The notes under the pieces are model-generated. The model ran no database searches, was not told the origin of the DNA, and worked only from the letters and a program-made list of their open reading frames with translations. Shown piece by piece: positions 42,807 to 51,964 of a DNA stretch of 64,000 bases (its first letter is position 1; each line of letters starts with the position of its first letter). The stretch is from CAZOKN01 sp964580525 (lineage in GTDB: Bacteria > Pseudomonadota > Alphaproteobacteria > Rickettsiales > UBA6187), in assembly GCA_964580525.1 (NCBI GenBank), contig CAZOKN010000001.1, positions 62,001-126,000 of the forward strand, written 5' to 3'. Made by a program: the position numbers and the translations under genes.

Positions 42807-44198
42807 ATGTCCATCGTTACTCGTTTTGCCCCATCACCAACTGGTTTTCTACACATAGGCGGCGCGAGGACGGCTTTGTTTAACTGGCTTTATGCTCGTC
42901 ATAACCAAGGTAAATTTTTGCTGCGTATTGAAGATACTGACCGCGAAAGATCAACTCAGCCTGCTGTGGAAGCAATATTGAAGGGCATGAAGTGGTTGGG
43001 TTTAGATTGGGATGATGAAGAAGTTTTCCAATTTGCACGCAAAGACAGGCATAAGGAAGTTGCATATCAATTGCTTGAAAAAGGTATGGCATATCGTTGC
43101 TATTGCAGTAAGGAAGAATTGGAAGATATGCGCGCAAAAGCGCAAGCAGAAAAACTTAGCGTCATGTATGATGGTACATGGCGTGATCGCGGCCCTTCAG
43201 AAGCGCCAAAGGGTGTTGACCCGGTTATTCGCCTTAAAGCTCCTAAAACCGGCGAAACAATTATAGAAGATTTGGTACAGGGCAGGGTGGTTGTTAAAAA
43301 CGAAAACCAAGACGATATGGTTTTGCTTCGCTCAGACGGCACGCCAACTTACATGCTTGCTGTTGTTGTTGATGACCATGATATGGGTGTTACGCATGTG
43401 ATTCGTGGTGACGACCATTTAACCAACGCCTTCAGACAAAAACTTATTTATGAAGCAATGGGCTGGTCAGTGCCTGAATTTTCGCATATTCCACTAATTC
43501 ACGGCTCGGACGGCGCGAAATTATCGAAAAGGCATGGCGCGCTTGGCGTTGAGGAATATGAAAAAATGGGTTATCTGCCGGAAGCAATGCGCAATTATTT
43601 ATTGCGTTTGGGGTGGAGCCACGGCGATGATGAAATTATTAGCACGCAGCAGGCGATTGAATGGTTTAATGTTGAGCATATTGGCCGTTCTCCGGCAAAA
43701 TTTGATTTTGTAAAACTCGATAATGTTAATGGCCATTATATTCGTGAAGCGGAAGATAAGAGATTGGTTGATCTAATAAAACCGCTCATTGAAGAAAAAA
43801 CAAATAAACCGCTTAATCCTTTGGCAATTGAACGTTTGATTAATGGTATGAAGGGCTTAAAGCCACGTGCGAAAAGATTGACCGAGCTAGCAGATGGCGC
43901 CATGTTTTATGTTAATGTGCCAAAAGAATTTACTGAGCAAGCGCAAAAGGCTCTTGATGAAAACGGTAAAAAAATTCTGCATGATGTGTTGGTTGAATTT
44001 GATAAAATGAATAGTTGGAACCACTCGAGCCTGGAAGAAGTGCTGAAGGGTTTTTCTGAAAAATCAGCAATTGGCCTTGGCAAAATTATGGCGCCTATTC
44101 GCGCTGCTATCACAGGTTCGCACGCCGCACCAAGCATGTTTGAGGTTATGGAAGTGCTTGGCAAGGATGAAGTTTCAACTAGACTTAAAGCAGTTTAA
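42807..44198 (+). CDS. gltX: Glutamyl-tRNA synthetase
   Basis: GltX charges tRNA-Glu (and often tRNA-Gln in alphaproteobacteria, followed by transamidation). The 463-residue protein has the HIGH-type motif in 'PSPTGFLHIGGARTALFNWL' and the KMSKS-type motif in 'GAKLSKRHGALGVEEY', plus 'RGDDHLTNAFRQKLIYEAMG'. The length is normal. It is monocistronic and its 3' end overlaps the convergent nadE by 4 bases. Alphaproteobacteria often have two GltX paralogues; which one this is cannot be told. Confidence 0.96.
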   Translation: MSIVTRFAPSPTGFLHIGGARTALFNWLYARHNQGKFLLRIEDTDRERSTQPAVEAILKGMKWLGLDWDDEEVFQFARKDRHKEVAYQLLEKGMAYRCYCSKEELEDMRAKAQAEKLSVMYDGTWRDRGPSEAPKGVDPVIRLKAPKTGETIIEDLVQGRVVVKNENQDDMVLLRSDGTPTYMLAVVVDDHDMGVTHVIRGDDHLTNAFRQKLIYEAMGWSVPEFSHIPLIHGSDGAKLSKRHGALGVEEYEKMGYLPEAMRNYLLRLGWSHGDDEIISTQQAIEWFNVEHIGRSPAKFDFVKLDNVNGHYIREAEDKRLVDLIKPLIEEKTNKPLNPLAIERLINGMKGLKPRAKRLTELADGAMFYVNVPKEFTEQAQKALDENGKKILHDVLVEFDKMNSWNHSSLEEVLKGFSEKSAIGLGKIMAPIRAAITGSHAAPSMFEVMEVLGKDEVSTRLKAV

Positions 44199-45820
44199 AA
44201 CCCAAACCCGCTTGTAATAGGATATCTCCTGTCGCGGCCAAAAGCCAGATTCGAAATTTTCACACCAGGTGCTGCCTGTCTTCTTTTATACTCGGCAAGT
44301 TTTAGCAGCCGTGCAATTTTGTTCACAACTTCCGGATCATGTCCGCTTTTAATTATATCTTCAGATGAGAGTTTCAACTCAATAAATTTATGCAAAACTT
44401 TATCTAAAACATTATAAGGCGGCAAACTATCTTCATCTTTTTGATCAGGACGCAGTTCTGCCGTTGGAGCTTTACTGATGATATTTTCAGGGATAACACG
44501 AGCAATTTTATTGCGCCATTTACACAAAGCAAAAACATCAGTTTTATATATATCTTTCAAAACATTATATCCGCCGCACATATCGCCATAAAGTGTTGCA
44601 TATCCCACCGCCATTTCAGATTTATTGCCGGTAGTTAAAACCATGTGGCCAAATTTATTGCTAAATGCCATCAGAATATTGCCGCGGATGCGTGATTGTA
44701 AATTCTCCTCCGTTGTGTCGGTTTTTTCCCCGGCGAAGGTTTCTTTCAACATATCTTCAAATTCAACGACGGTTTTTCCAATCGGAATTTCACGCAAATC
44801 AACACCCAACAATTTGGCACATTCACGAGCATCATGCATGCTTTCTTGCGAAGTATATTTCGATGGCATCATGATAAGTTCAACAGATTTAGCACCCAAT
44901 GCATCAACTGCCACCGCAGCCGACAATGCAGAATCTATTCCTCCCGACATGCCAATAACAACGCCAGGAAAGCCATTTTTTTCAACATAATCCTGCAAAC
45001 CGAGTTTCAATGCTTCGTATATATCGCAATATTTTTCAGTCTCAATTTTTGGTTTTTTATTATCGCATTGCCAGCCTTTTTTGCCGCGATACCATTCAAT
45101 AATCTTTACAGATTCTTTCCATGCTGGCAAAGCCGCCTTCAATTTTGCATCAGCTGAAAGTGCAAACGAGCTACCGTCAAAAACCAACTCATCCTGCCCA
45201 CCAATTTGGTTTACATATATCAATGGCAGCTTTGTTGCTTTAACATTTTTTTCGGCGATGGCGATGCGTGCGGAAGTTTTTTGCGATTCAAATGGAGAGG
45301 CATTTAAAACTATAAGAATTTCTGCACCTTGTTTTGCGAGATGTTTGGCAATTTTCATTCCCCACATATCTTCGCAAATCATCACACCAAGTTTTACTCC
45401 ACGAAATTTTATTGGTTCTGGTAACGGGCCTTGTGCAAAAACACGTTTTTCGTCAAACACGCCATAATTTGGTAGCTCATATTTGCAAGTGATATTTTTT
45501 ATTTCACCATCGTCCAAAAGCAATGCGGCATTATAAATTTTATCGCCTTCGCGCCACAAGCAGCCAAGCAAAATTGCAGTACCATCTTCTGTAATTTTTG
45601 CTATTTCGCGCACAGCTTTTATGGATTTATCCTGAAAATCAGACCTTAAAACAAGATCTTCCGGAGGATAGCCAATTATGGCTAATTCTGAAAAAACTAC
45701 AAGATTAGCACCTTCTATTGCAGCCTTGCTGTGAGCAGCAATAATTTTATCGCGGTTGGCTCTAAAATCACCGACTTTAAAATTTAGCTGTGCCGTTGCT
45801 ATTTTAAGGTTGTTTAGCAT
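44195..45820 (-). CDS. nadE: Glutamine-dependent NAD+ synthetase
   Basis: NadE amidates deamido-NAD to NAD, the last step of NAD synthesis. The 541-residue protein joins an N-terminal nitrilase-like glutaminase domain (Glu in 'VVFSELAIIGYPPEDL', Lys in 'CKYELPNYGVFDEKR', Cys in 'GVMICEDMWG') to a C-terminal synthetase domain with the P-loop 'GVVIGMSGGIDSALSAAVA' and 'LTTGNKSEMAVGYATLYGDM'. The two-domain form uses glutamine directly. It overlaps the convergent gltX by 4 bases and follows the HD-GYP gene on the minus strand, 32 bases apart. Confidence 0.96.
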   Translation of the reverse strand: MLNNLKIATAQLNFKVGDFRANRDKIIAAHSKAAIEGANLVVFSELAIIGYPPEDLVLRSDFQDKSIKAVREIAKITEDGTAILLGCLWREGDKIYNAALLLDDGEIKNITCKYELPNYGVFDEKRVFAQGPLPEPIKFRGVKLGVMICEDMWGMKIAKHLAKQGAEILIVLNASPFESQKTSARIAIAEKNVKATKLPLIYVNQIGGQDELVFDGSSFALSADAKLKAALPAWKESVKIIEWYRGKKGWQCDNKKPKIETEKYCDIYEALKLGLQDYVEKNGFPGVVIGMSGGIDSALSAAVAVDALGAKSVELIMMPSKYTSQESMHDARECAKLLGVDLREIPIGKTVVEFEDMLKETFAGEKTDTTEENLQSRIRGNILMAFSNKFGHMVLTTGNKSEMAVGYATLYGDMCGGYNVLKDIYKTDVFALCKWRNKIARVIPENIISKAPTAELRPDQKDEDSLPPYNVLDKVLHKFIELKLSSEDIIKSGHDPEVVNKIARLLKLAEYKRRQAAPGVKISNLAFGRDRRYPITSGFGF

Positions 45821-45852
45821 GCTAGTTATTTAAACAGGCTGGTGATGGGAAG

Positions 45853-47460
45853 TCAAACGTTATTACTATGCGCCATAATCTTATCTAAATCTATATCATC
45901 AATCTGTTCAGCGAGCAGGAATTTTTTGGCATATTTAGCGTAGATTTTTTCTTTGATAAATAAATCGAAAATATCAGGATCAATATGGTTATCGCGTTTC
46001 ATGCGTGCCATAATCATTAAAGCTTCAGAGAGTTTCTTTGGTTTTTTATATGGCCTATCATGCGAAGTCAGTGCTTCAAAAATATCAGCTATTGCCATCA
46101 TGCGCGCAGGAATTGACATTTCATCCCGTTTTAATTTTTTTGGAAAACCAGTGCCATCCATTTTTTCGTGATGGCCGCCTGCATATTCTGGCACACGTTT
46201 TAAATTACGTGGAAAGGGCAGGGAGTTCAACATATCGATAGTAACATCAATATGGCTGTTAATTGTTTGACGTTCTTTGGAATTTATCGTTCCTCTTCTA
46301 ATGCTAAGATTATAACGCTCATCTTCATCTATAAGTTTTTTCTTGCGCGATTCGCCATTGGTTAAATTTTGCATCCACTCAATTTTGGAAAGTTGTTTCA
46401 GGCGTAGTAGCTTTTCATCATCAACATACTCAGTGCCTTTATTTAATCCTCTGACAAAACGCAAATCGCTCATCAGTTGTTCAAAACTTTTTTCATATTG
46501 GCGCTTGCTTATATCACGTCTTAAATAAGCAATTTCAAGTTCACGTTGTAGAACTTCAAATTTCAACTGGATGTTTTCTATGCGGTCATAAACCATTTCG
46601 AGTTTGGTAGCTTTATCAAGAATCGAAAGTGGTGTTGTTAGTTTGCCGCAATCGTGTAGCCAAGCTGCCACACGCAATTCATACATACCATCATCATCAA
46701 GATTGAAATTGCTGAAATAACCATCATTTTGTTTGTTAGCAGCTTTGGCCAGCATTTCTACAATCACAGGGATAGCTTCGCAATGGCGACTTGTGTGCGA
46801 AGATTTAGCATCGATCGCAAGAGCTAGCATTTTTATAATGCCTTCTAGTAAATTTTCTAACTCAATACGCAGAACTTGATTTTCAATAGCAACTGCAGCC
46901 TGCGATGCTAGTGATTCTATAAGATGCTGTGCCTCTGGACTAAATGCAATTATTTTTCCATTTTTATCTTTAGCATTTAGCAGTTTCAAAACGCCAAGAA
47001 CTTCATTCTTTTGATTTTTTAGTGGTACTGCCAAAACTGATTTAGCCTGATAGCCATCTAGTGTGTTGAAAAATTTTGTTCCAGAAAATTTATTATCTTT
47101 TAAATCTGAAATATTTTTGATGTTTATAGATTCTTTGTGTAATGCAACATAAGCGGCAAGACGTTTATGATTTGGGCTGCCGTTTTTGTGGTATAATCGC
47201 ACGGAGGCAAGATTTATTTTTTCGCCATTTTTTCCGCCTATGCTTATGCGCATAGAATCAGAACGAATGATGCTGTATTTTAGGCGATCATTATTGATTG
47301 TGTATAATATACCCTTATCGGCATTACTTACTAGCTTTGCTTTTTCTAGAATTTTTTCTAGCAGAGAATCTACGTTATGTTCAGAAGATAATGCTATGCC
47401 AATGTCATTTAATTTAGAGAGCGTTTCTACATATTTTTGCTTAGTTTTTAAAAAAATCAT
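45853..47460 (-). CDS. GAF domain / HD-GYP phosphohydrolase
   Basis: HD-GYP proteins usually hydrolyse cyclic di-GMP. The 535-residue protein has a GAF sensor domain at about residues 25-200 ('LVSNADKGILYTINNDRL', 'SVLAVPLKNQKNEVLGVLKL') and an HD-GYP domain from about 210 on. The metal residues are 'HTSRHCEA', 'AAWLHDCGKLTTP' and 'YAGGHHEKMDGTGFPKKL', and the GYP motif reads GFP. About 130 mostly helical residues separate the HD motif from the H-H-E-K motif, an insert known from a subgroup of the family. No diguanylate cyclase is in the window. It lies 32 bases upstream of nadE. Confidence 0.87.
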   Translation of the reverse strand: MIFLKTKQKYVETLSKLNDIGIALSSEHNVDSLLEKILEKAKLVSNADKGILYTINNDRLKYSIIRSDSMRISIGGKNGEKINLASVRLYHKNGSPNHKRLAAYVALHKESINIKNISDLKDNKFSGTKFFNTLDGYQAKSVLAVPLKNQKNEVLGVLKLLNAKDKNGKIIAFSPEAQHLIESLASQAAVAIENQVLRIELENLLEGIIKMLALAIDAKSSHTSRHCEAIPVIVEMLAKAANKQNDGYFSNFNLDDDGMYELRVAAWLHDCGKLTTPLSILDKATKLEMVYDRIENIQLKFEVLQRELEIAYLRRDISKRQYEKSFEQLMSDLRFVRGLNKGTEYVDDEKLLRLKQLSKIEWMQNLTNGESRKKKLIDEDERYNLSIRRGTINSKERQTINSHIDVTIDMLNSLPFPRNLKRVPEYAGGHHEKMDGTGFPKKLKRDEMSIPARMMAIADIFEALTSHDRPYKKPKKLSEALMIMARMKRDNHIDPDIFDLFIKEKIYAKYAKKFLLAEQIDDIDLDKIMAHSNNV

Positions 47461-47645
47461 GGCACCTTTTGGTTTTACTTTTCAATATGCTAATGCTCAC
47501 CGTTTAAGCAATCTATAATAGAAAAATAATATTAGCAATATTATTAAAGGTGGAAACTATTAAAAATTTATGCGCTTATTAATAAGATTAGCAAAATTTT
47601 ATCACTTAATATTTTCATATATCTCCTTGCTCAAAAGGGGCTAAT

Positions 47646-48563
47646 ATGTTACATTTCTGCAAAAAATATAACAGGTATGAAATGAAGATATCACTACAAC
47701 AGTTCTTAGATGAACTGAACTTTCAAGCTAGTGAAGCTGAGTTGATGGATATTCTGAAAAGTTTGGATGATGAAACAGTTCAGAAAATAGTAAATGATTC
47801 AAGCACTTTTGCTCTCGCCGTAGTGAGAGATTATTTAGACGTAGCTAAATTTGTTTTTACTAGGCAAAGTCAGCAATCTCAGCAAGAAAAATTAAACGTA
47901 TCAGATGATTTGTTTAGATGGGCTTTTGATAATGGCCGTGATGATGTGGCTAAAGTTTTTTTTCATTCGGCAGTTTTGAATCCAGAAGGTACACAAGCTT
48001 GCGAGTTTTTTATCAAGGTAGCTTTGGAAAAAAGAGATGAAGATTTTGTTGCAGAAGCGCTGAATTTTCATATTGGCGAGAAAAAAGAGTCAGTTGAAGT
48101 TAAAAATGAAATTGTAGAAGATCTTGATTTTATGTCTGATAGTGATGATGAGAATTATCCCATAGATTCCGAAAATGAAGAAATTAGTTACAGTGAAGAG
48201 ATGAGTTCTGAAGATGTTTCAATCGATGTAAGCTCTCAGGATGCTGCAATAAAAATCGAAACAAATTCTCCTAATAAAAAAGAAGATTCATACCAGGGTT
48301 ATGTATATGCAGCTCCTGCTTTTCAAAAAGATCCTTATAAAGGTAGACTGCCTGCAGATATAATATCTTTTGCGAATGAACGTGGTGTAAGCCCAGAAGA
48401 ATTGGATCGTATTGCAAGGCTTGCTGATATTGAAGAAAAAAAGAGTCGCCAGCCAAGTATTACTCCTACACATGATGATGTAATTAATGGAAGAGTAACA
48501 AGTTCTTTTTTAGAAAGGGCAAGAAAAATACAAGATGATAAACAAATTGGATTTAATAAATAA
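47646..48563 (+). CDS. Acidic protein with degenerate ankyrin-like repeats (candidate effector)
   Basis: The 305-residue protein has no signal peptide. Residues about 55-140 contain three helical units spaced 33-35 residues apart, with the pattern 'VVRDYLDVAKFVF', 'AFDNGRDDVAKVFF' and 'ALEKRDEDFVAEAL'. This resembles degenerate ankyrin repeats (A-x-x-x-G-x-x-D-V-x-K). A strongly acidic Ser-rich linker (about 155-205) follows, then a C-terminal helical region ending 'SSFLERARKIQDDKQIGFNK'. Ankyrin proteins are typical effectors of intracellular alphaproteobacteria. The start could also be ATG 47682 (residue 13). I recognise no exact family. Confidence 0.6.
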   Translation: MLHFCKKYNRYEMKISLQQFLDELNFQASEAELMDILKSLDDETVQKIVNDSSTFALAVVRDYLDVAKFVFTRQSQQSQQEKLNVSDDLFRWAFDNGRDDVAKVFFHSAVLNPEGTQACEFFIKVALEKRDEDFVAEALNFHIGEKKESVEVKNEIVEDLDFMSDSDDENYPIDSENEEISYSEEMSSEDVSIDVSSQDAAIKIETNSPNKKEDSYQGYVYAAPAFQKDPYKGRLPADIISFANERGVSPEELDRIARLADIEEKKSRQPSITPTHDDVINGRVTSSFLERARKIQDDKQIGFNK

Positions 48564-48566
48564 ACA

Positions 48567-48980
48567 CTAATGCTGAAGCTTTGCGAGCTCAACTACAGCG
48601 CGCAATTCTATTTCGTTTAGTATTTCTTCCAGCATTGGATCATCGAATTTGTTACGCCAGTTTTTTATTGAACTTTCGAGATTTTTTAAATTTTCGATAT
48701 CCATATTTCCAGACAGAAGATCAACACGAACTTTGTCAAGGTAAGCCAGGATATCAAATCCATGTGAGATCATCTTTTTCTTTGAACGTCCATCTTCGTT
48801 AATTTCTTGAAGCATAAATAAAGGATTTACAGAAGTTATGCTTGATGCCGATTCAGATGCGCTAGTTTCTTCATTTTCTGATACGTTCATATAATCAGCA
48901 AAATTTCCACCGCCTGAAATTGCCTTTTTTTTGCTAGTGTTATTGCTAGACGTTGCGCTATTTATTCCGGATATTTTCAT
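48567..48980 (-). CDS. fliX: FliX-family flagellar assembly regulator
   Basis: FliX in Caulobacter couples flagellar basal-body assembly to FlbD-dependent transcription. The 137-residue product (ATG 48980, 'MKISGINSATSSNN') has the family layout: a low-complexity N-terminal half, 'NPLFMLQEINEDGRSKKKMISHGFDILAYLDKV' (read in parts), and the hallmark end 'DDPMLEEILNEIELRAVVELAKL'. No other flagellar gene lies in the window. It is convergent with the ankyrin-like gene (3 bases between the stops). The presence of fliX implies that the organism has, or recently had, a flagellar system. Confidence 0.75.
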   Translation of the reverse strand: MKISGINSATSSNNTSKKKAISGGGNFADYMNVSENEETSASESASSITSVNPLFMLQEINEDGRSKKKMISHGFDILAYLDKVRVDLLSGNMDIENLKNLESSIKNWRNKFDDPMLEEILNEIELRAVVELAKLQH

Positions 48981-49061
48981 ATAAATCAAAGCTCCTGTTT
49001 GATGATAGCTTATTTAAGAAACATAATAGCGGAAAAATGAAAGTCAAACTAGTATAGATCA

Positions 49062-49090
49062 TTATAAAAAATGGGAGCATAAGCTCCCAC
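49062..49090 (-). terminator. Rho-independent terminator after dksA
   Basis: On the minus strand TGGGAGC (49089-49083) pairs with GCTCCCA (49078-49072) around a 4-base loop, followed by TTTTTTAT. It ends the dksA transcript. Confidence 0.85.
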
Positions 49091-49119
49091 TTTTCCCACT
49101 TTGCACAGTGTTCTTATTT

Positions 49120-49584
49120 CTATATTATGTCTTCTTCGCGATCATCGATATGAGTTTTCTCATGCTTCTCATGACGCTCTTGTGCTTCGATTGAGAGGGT
49201 TGCAATCGGACGTGCCTCTAGGCGTTTTATTCCTATCTCATCTCCAGTTTCATCACAGTAACCATAAGCACCCTTGTCAATGCGTCTTAAAGCATCATCA
49301 ATTTTGTTGATCAGTTTACGATATCTATCGCGCGTGCGTAGCTCTATCGACGTTTCAGTTTCAACACTTGCACGGTCGTTTATATCAGGCTCTTGCCAGT
49401 TTTCTTCCTTAAGATGGTCAATTGTTTCGCGTGATTCGGAAAGTAACTCTTCCCTCCAAGCAAGAAGTTTTTGCCTGAAATATTCGAGTTGTGAAGGTCC
49501 CATATATTCTTCTTTGTCAGAAGGCTTATAACCTTTTGGTAGTTCTATTCTTTCCTGCTTTTTATTCTTATTTGTTGCTACCAT
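49120..49584 (-). CDS. dksA: RNA polymerase-binding transcription factor DksA
   Basis: DksA enters the RNA polymerase secondary channel and works with ppGpp in the stringent response. The 154-residue protein has the coiled-coil part ('YFRQKLLAWREELLSES', 'DINDRASVETETSIELRTRDR') and the C-terminal domain 'GYCDETGDEIGIKRLEARPIA'. Only one of the four zinc Cys of E. coli DksA is present. That Cys-poor form is normal for alphaproteobacteria and still functions. It is monocistronic, with its own terminator. Confidence 0.93.
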   Translation of the reverse strand: MVATNKNKKQERIELPKGYKPSDKEEYMGPSQLEYFRQKLLAWREELLSESRETIDHLKEENWQEPDINDRASVETETSIELRTRDRYRKLINKIDDALRRIDKGAYGYCDETGDEIGIKRLEARPIATLSIEAQERHEKHEKTHIDDREEDII

Positions 49585-49702
49585 TGCTAAGTACCCAAAA
49601 CACAGTTATGAAATAAACAATCTATCATTATATAGGCTTTATATACATAAGCAAATAGCTTTTAAAAAATATTCTATTTTGTATCAATTTGTTGTCATTG
49701 AT

Positions 49703-50104
49703 TTATATGGCTGGCATAAATTGTTCCATTGTCTCTATTTCTAGAGGAGGGACTTTCTTTTGATAATTATAGCTTTCTATAGCTGAATTTTTGTATTTGG
49801 TTTCCCTTTTGTCATTATCGGCATTATAGACAAAACCTTCTTCCATTCTGTGAAAAAAGAAAGAAGTTTCGGGGGATATAAGCCTTTCTCCACGCATGCT
49901 TGAGCCTGGTATAAACTCAAATAGCAGGCTGCCGCCAATCTTGAAAGCACCTCGATTTGTGAGCATTTTATCGAAAAATGCCCTGAAAAAAGATTCGTAT
50001 TCTTCAATGTTACCACCAGACGGATTTATCTCCCATCTGGAGTTGCCTCTCCTGTCGCCGGCGGCAGAGCCCCCAGCCACTTTTTCCCTAGCGACTTGCA
50101 TCAA
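49703..50104 (-). CDS. Hypothetical protein (133 aa)
   Basis: I recognise no family. The product starts 'MMQVAREKVAGGSAAGDRRG', has a Gly/Arg-rich, probably disordered first 35 residues, then 'EEYESFFRAFFDKMLTN' (amphipathic helix), a mixed segment 'FKIGGSLLFEFIPGSSM' and a Lys/Tyr-rich C-terminal part. No signal peptide or membrane segment. It stands alone between dksA and dapD on the same strand. The reading frame is long for a chance ORF in this AT-rich DNA and the composition looks coding, but function is unknown. Confidence 0.5.
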   Translation of the reverse strand: MMQVAREKVAGGSAAGDRRGNSRWEINPSGGNIEEYESFFRAFFDKMLTNRGAFKIGGSLLFEFIPGSSMRGERLISPETSFFFHRMEEGFVYNADNDKRETKYKNSAIESYNYQKKVPPLEIETMEQFMPAI

Positions 50105-50213
50105 TTACATCTCCCAATGTCTTTTTTGCGTTCGTGTATGTATCCCTTATGTAGAGACAAATTTTTAAGGTATCCTGAGGTTAATATCAAGGAGATTATT
50201 TTTAAAAAAGGGC

Positions 50214-50251
50214 GTAAAAGAGTAAGTGCTGGATTATCAGCTACTTACTCT
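50214..50251 (-). terminator. Probable terminator after dapD
   Basis: AGAGTAAGT (50219-50227) pairs with ACTTACTCT (50243-50251), with an inner CTG/CAG extension. On the minus strand it is followed by TTTT, 17 bases after the dapD stop. Confidence 0.6.
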
Positions 50252-50267
50252 AATTGACTATTTTTTT

Positions 50268-51125
50268 CTAAGCCGCATCCGCTCTTAGAAGTTCATTTAT
50301 AGAAGTTTTTGAGCGAGTTTTTTCGTCAACACGTTTAACTATAACTGCTGCATATAGGGAAGGGGAGGTTGTGCCATCTCCTCTTGTTTTGCCAGGGATG
50401 CTACCAGGAACAACAACCGAATAAGCCGGGACGCGTCCTTGGAAAACTTCTCCCGTTTCACGATCGATAATTTTAGTTGAAGCGCCTATAAACACGCCCA
50501 TAGATATCACAGAACCTTCTTCAACAATAACACCTTCTGCGATTTCACTGCGAGCGCCGATAAAGCAATTATCTTCAATGATTACAGGATTTGCCTGTAA
50601 AGGTTCCAAAACGCCGCCGATACCTGTTCCGCCTGAAATATGGCAGTTTTTGCCAATTTGTGCGCAACTGCCAACAGTTGCCCAAGTGTCTATCATCGTG
50701 CCTTTATCAACATAAGCACCTAGATTTACAAAGCTTGGCATTAAAACAACGTCAGGTGCGATGAAAGAGGCATGTCTAACGAAAGAGCCTGGAACAGCGC
50801 GGAAGCCTGCCGCTTTAAAATCGCTCTCTGTCCAGCTGAGGAATTTTGATGGAACTTTATCATACCAGGCGCAGCCTTCTTTTCCAATGCTAGGGCCACC
50901 ATCCATAAGCTGATTGCCGTTTAAACGGAAGGATAGTAAGATCGCTTTCTTTACCCACTCATTAACTTTCCACTGGCCATTTACTTTTTCAGCAACACGG
51001 GTTTTTCCAGCATCAAGCTGATTAAGAGTGATGGTAACAGCATCTCTGATTTCTCCAGTAGTTTCAGTGGAGATTTTAGCCCTATTTTCCCAAGCTTCTT
51101 CTATTATATTTTGTGTGGACGCCAT
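50268..51125 (-). CDS. dapD: 2,3,4,5-tetrahydropyridine-2,6-dicarboxylate N-succinyltransferase
   Basis: DapD succinylates tetrahydrodipicolinate in the succinylase route to meso-diaminopimelate and lysine, so peptidoglycan precursors are made. The start is ATG 51125 ('MASTQNIIEEAWENRAKIS') with GAGGA upstream. The 285-residue protein has the left-handed beta-helix hexapeptide repeats ('NLGAYVDKGTMIDTWATVGSC', 'GGTGIGGVLEPLQANPVIIED') and the family end 'AYSVVVPGSIPGK'. dapE and other dap genes are not nearby. It is divergent from the zinc-ribbon gene. Confidence 0.95.
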   Translation of the reverse strand: MASTQNIIEEAWENRAKISTETTGEIRDAVTITLNQLDAGKTRVAEKVNGQWKVNEWVKKAILLSFRLNGNQLMDGGPSIGKEGCAWYDKVPSKFLSWTESDFKAAGFRAVPGSFVRHASFIAPDVVLMPSFVNLGAYVDKGTMIDTWATVGSCAQIGKNCHISGGTGIGGVLEPLQANPVIIEDNCFIGARSEIAEGVIVEEGSVISMGVFIGASTKIIDRETGEVFQGRVPAYSVVVPGSIPGKTRGDGTTSPSLYAAVIVKRVDEKTRSKTSINELLRADAA

Positions 51126-51285
51126 GAGATTCCTCATATTTTTTATGTAATAAAGGAGGCAATATAGACAATAATAATCTTATGTCTAGCACCGGGGATA
51201 AATTTTTGCTAAAAAATCATTGCTTTTATATATTTTTAGCAATAACCTGAAGCATTGTTAATCAAAAAAATAATGAACATACAAT

Positions 51286-51951
51286 ATGATAATAACTTGC
51301 CCAAGTTGTTCGGCCAGATTTGTTGTAAAAACTGAAAGCATAGGCGCAAATGGGCGAAAAGTGCGCTGTGCAAAGTGTAAGCATGATTGGTTTCAGGCTC
51401 CTGATCAACAAGCAATCGCAGCTGTTGCTGCTGCAAATCCTCAACCAGAACCAGCATCTACAGATCCAATACCTCAAGGATCGAATGTTCCGGTAGCTGT
51501 TAAAACAAAGGGTAAATTTGCAGTTTCTCCTTTGCAACTTGGCTTTGTGGGATCAATTTTGTTGTTAGTTTTAACTGTTGGTATAATGCAGGCAAATTCT
51601 GTGCTGCCGAAAATGGCAGGCTTTTATAAATTATTTGCCATATATGATGCCAAAGAAATTGCCTTATACGATGTAAAAGTTGAAAAAGTAGATGCAGATA
51701 AATATACCGATTTAGTTATTACTGGAAAAATAGTAAATCAGTCGAGCGAAGAGAAGCATTTGCCTGATTTGAGAATATCTATTTATGATAAAGACAAAAA
51801 GAAGCTCAAATACATTACCTTAGCTTCTAAGGGCGCAATGATTGCTCCGGGTGAAAAAGTTGATTTCAAAAACCAAGTGCCACGCATACACAAAGATTCG
51901 GCAAACGTTGTTATAGACCTAGGCAACAGAATCGACCTGGCAATCAGGTGA
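51286..51951 (+). CDS. MJ0042-type zinc-ribbon membrane protein
   Basis: The 221-residue protein begins with the MJ0042-type zinc ribbon 'MIITCPSCSARFVV' and 'VRCAKCKHDWFQ' (two C-x2-C knuckles). A Pro/Ala-rich linker, a membrane segment near residues 85-104 ('LGFVGSILLLVLTVGIMQ') and a C-terminal DUF3426-like domain ('VVNQSSEEKHLPDLRISIYD'-like; here 'IVNQSSEEKHLPDLRIS') follow. This architecture is common and uncharacterised in alphaproteobacteria; proposed roles include envelope sensing. It converges on a lipoprotein gene. Confidence 0.82.
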   Translation: MIITCPSCSARFVVKTESIGANGRKVRCAKCKHDWFQAPDQQAIAAVAAANPQPEPASTDPIPQGSNVPVAVKTKGKFAVSPLQLGFVGSILLLVLTVGIMQANSVLPKMAGFYKLFAIYDAKEIALYDVKVEKVDADKYTDLVITGKIVNQSSEEKHLPDLRISIYDKDKKKLKYITLASKGAMIAPGEKVDFKNQVPRIHKDSANVVIDLGNRIDLAIR

Positions 51952-51964
51952 AAATGTTCAAATT

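Noticed and set aside
45853..47460. Long insert in the HD-GYP domain as a new domain fusion
   Set aside because: A subgroup of proteobacterial HD-GYP proteins has the same helical insert between the HD and H-H-E-K motifs.
49120..49584. DksA missing three of the four zinc-finger Cys as a novel loss
   Set aside because: Cys-poor DksA of this exact pattern (GYCDETG...RLEARPIATLSIEAQER) is usual in alphaproteobacteria.
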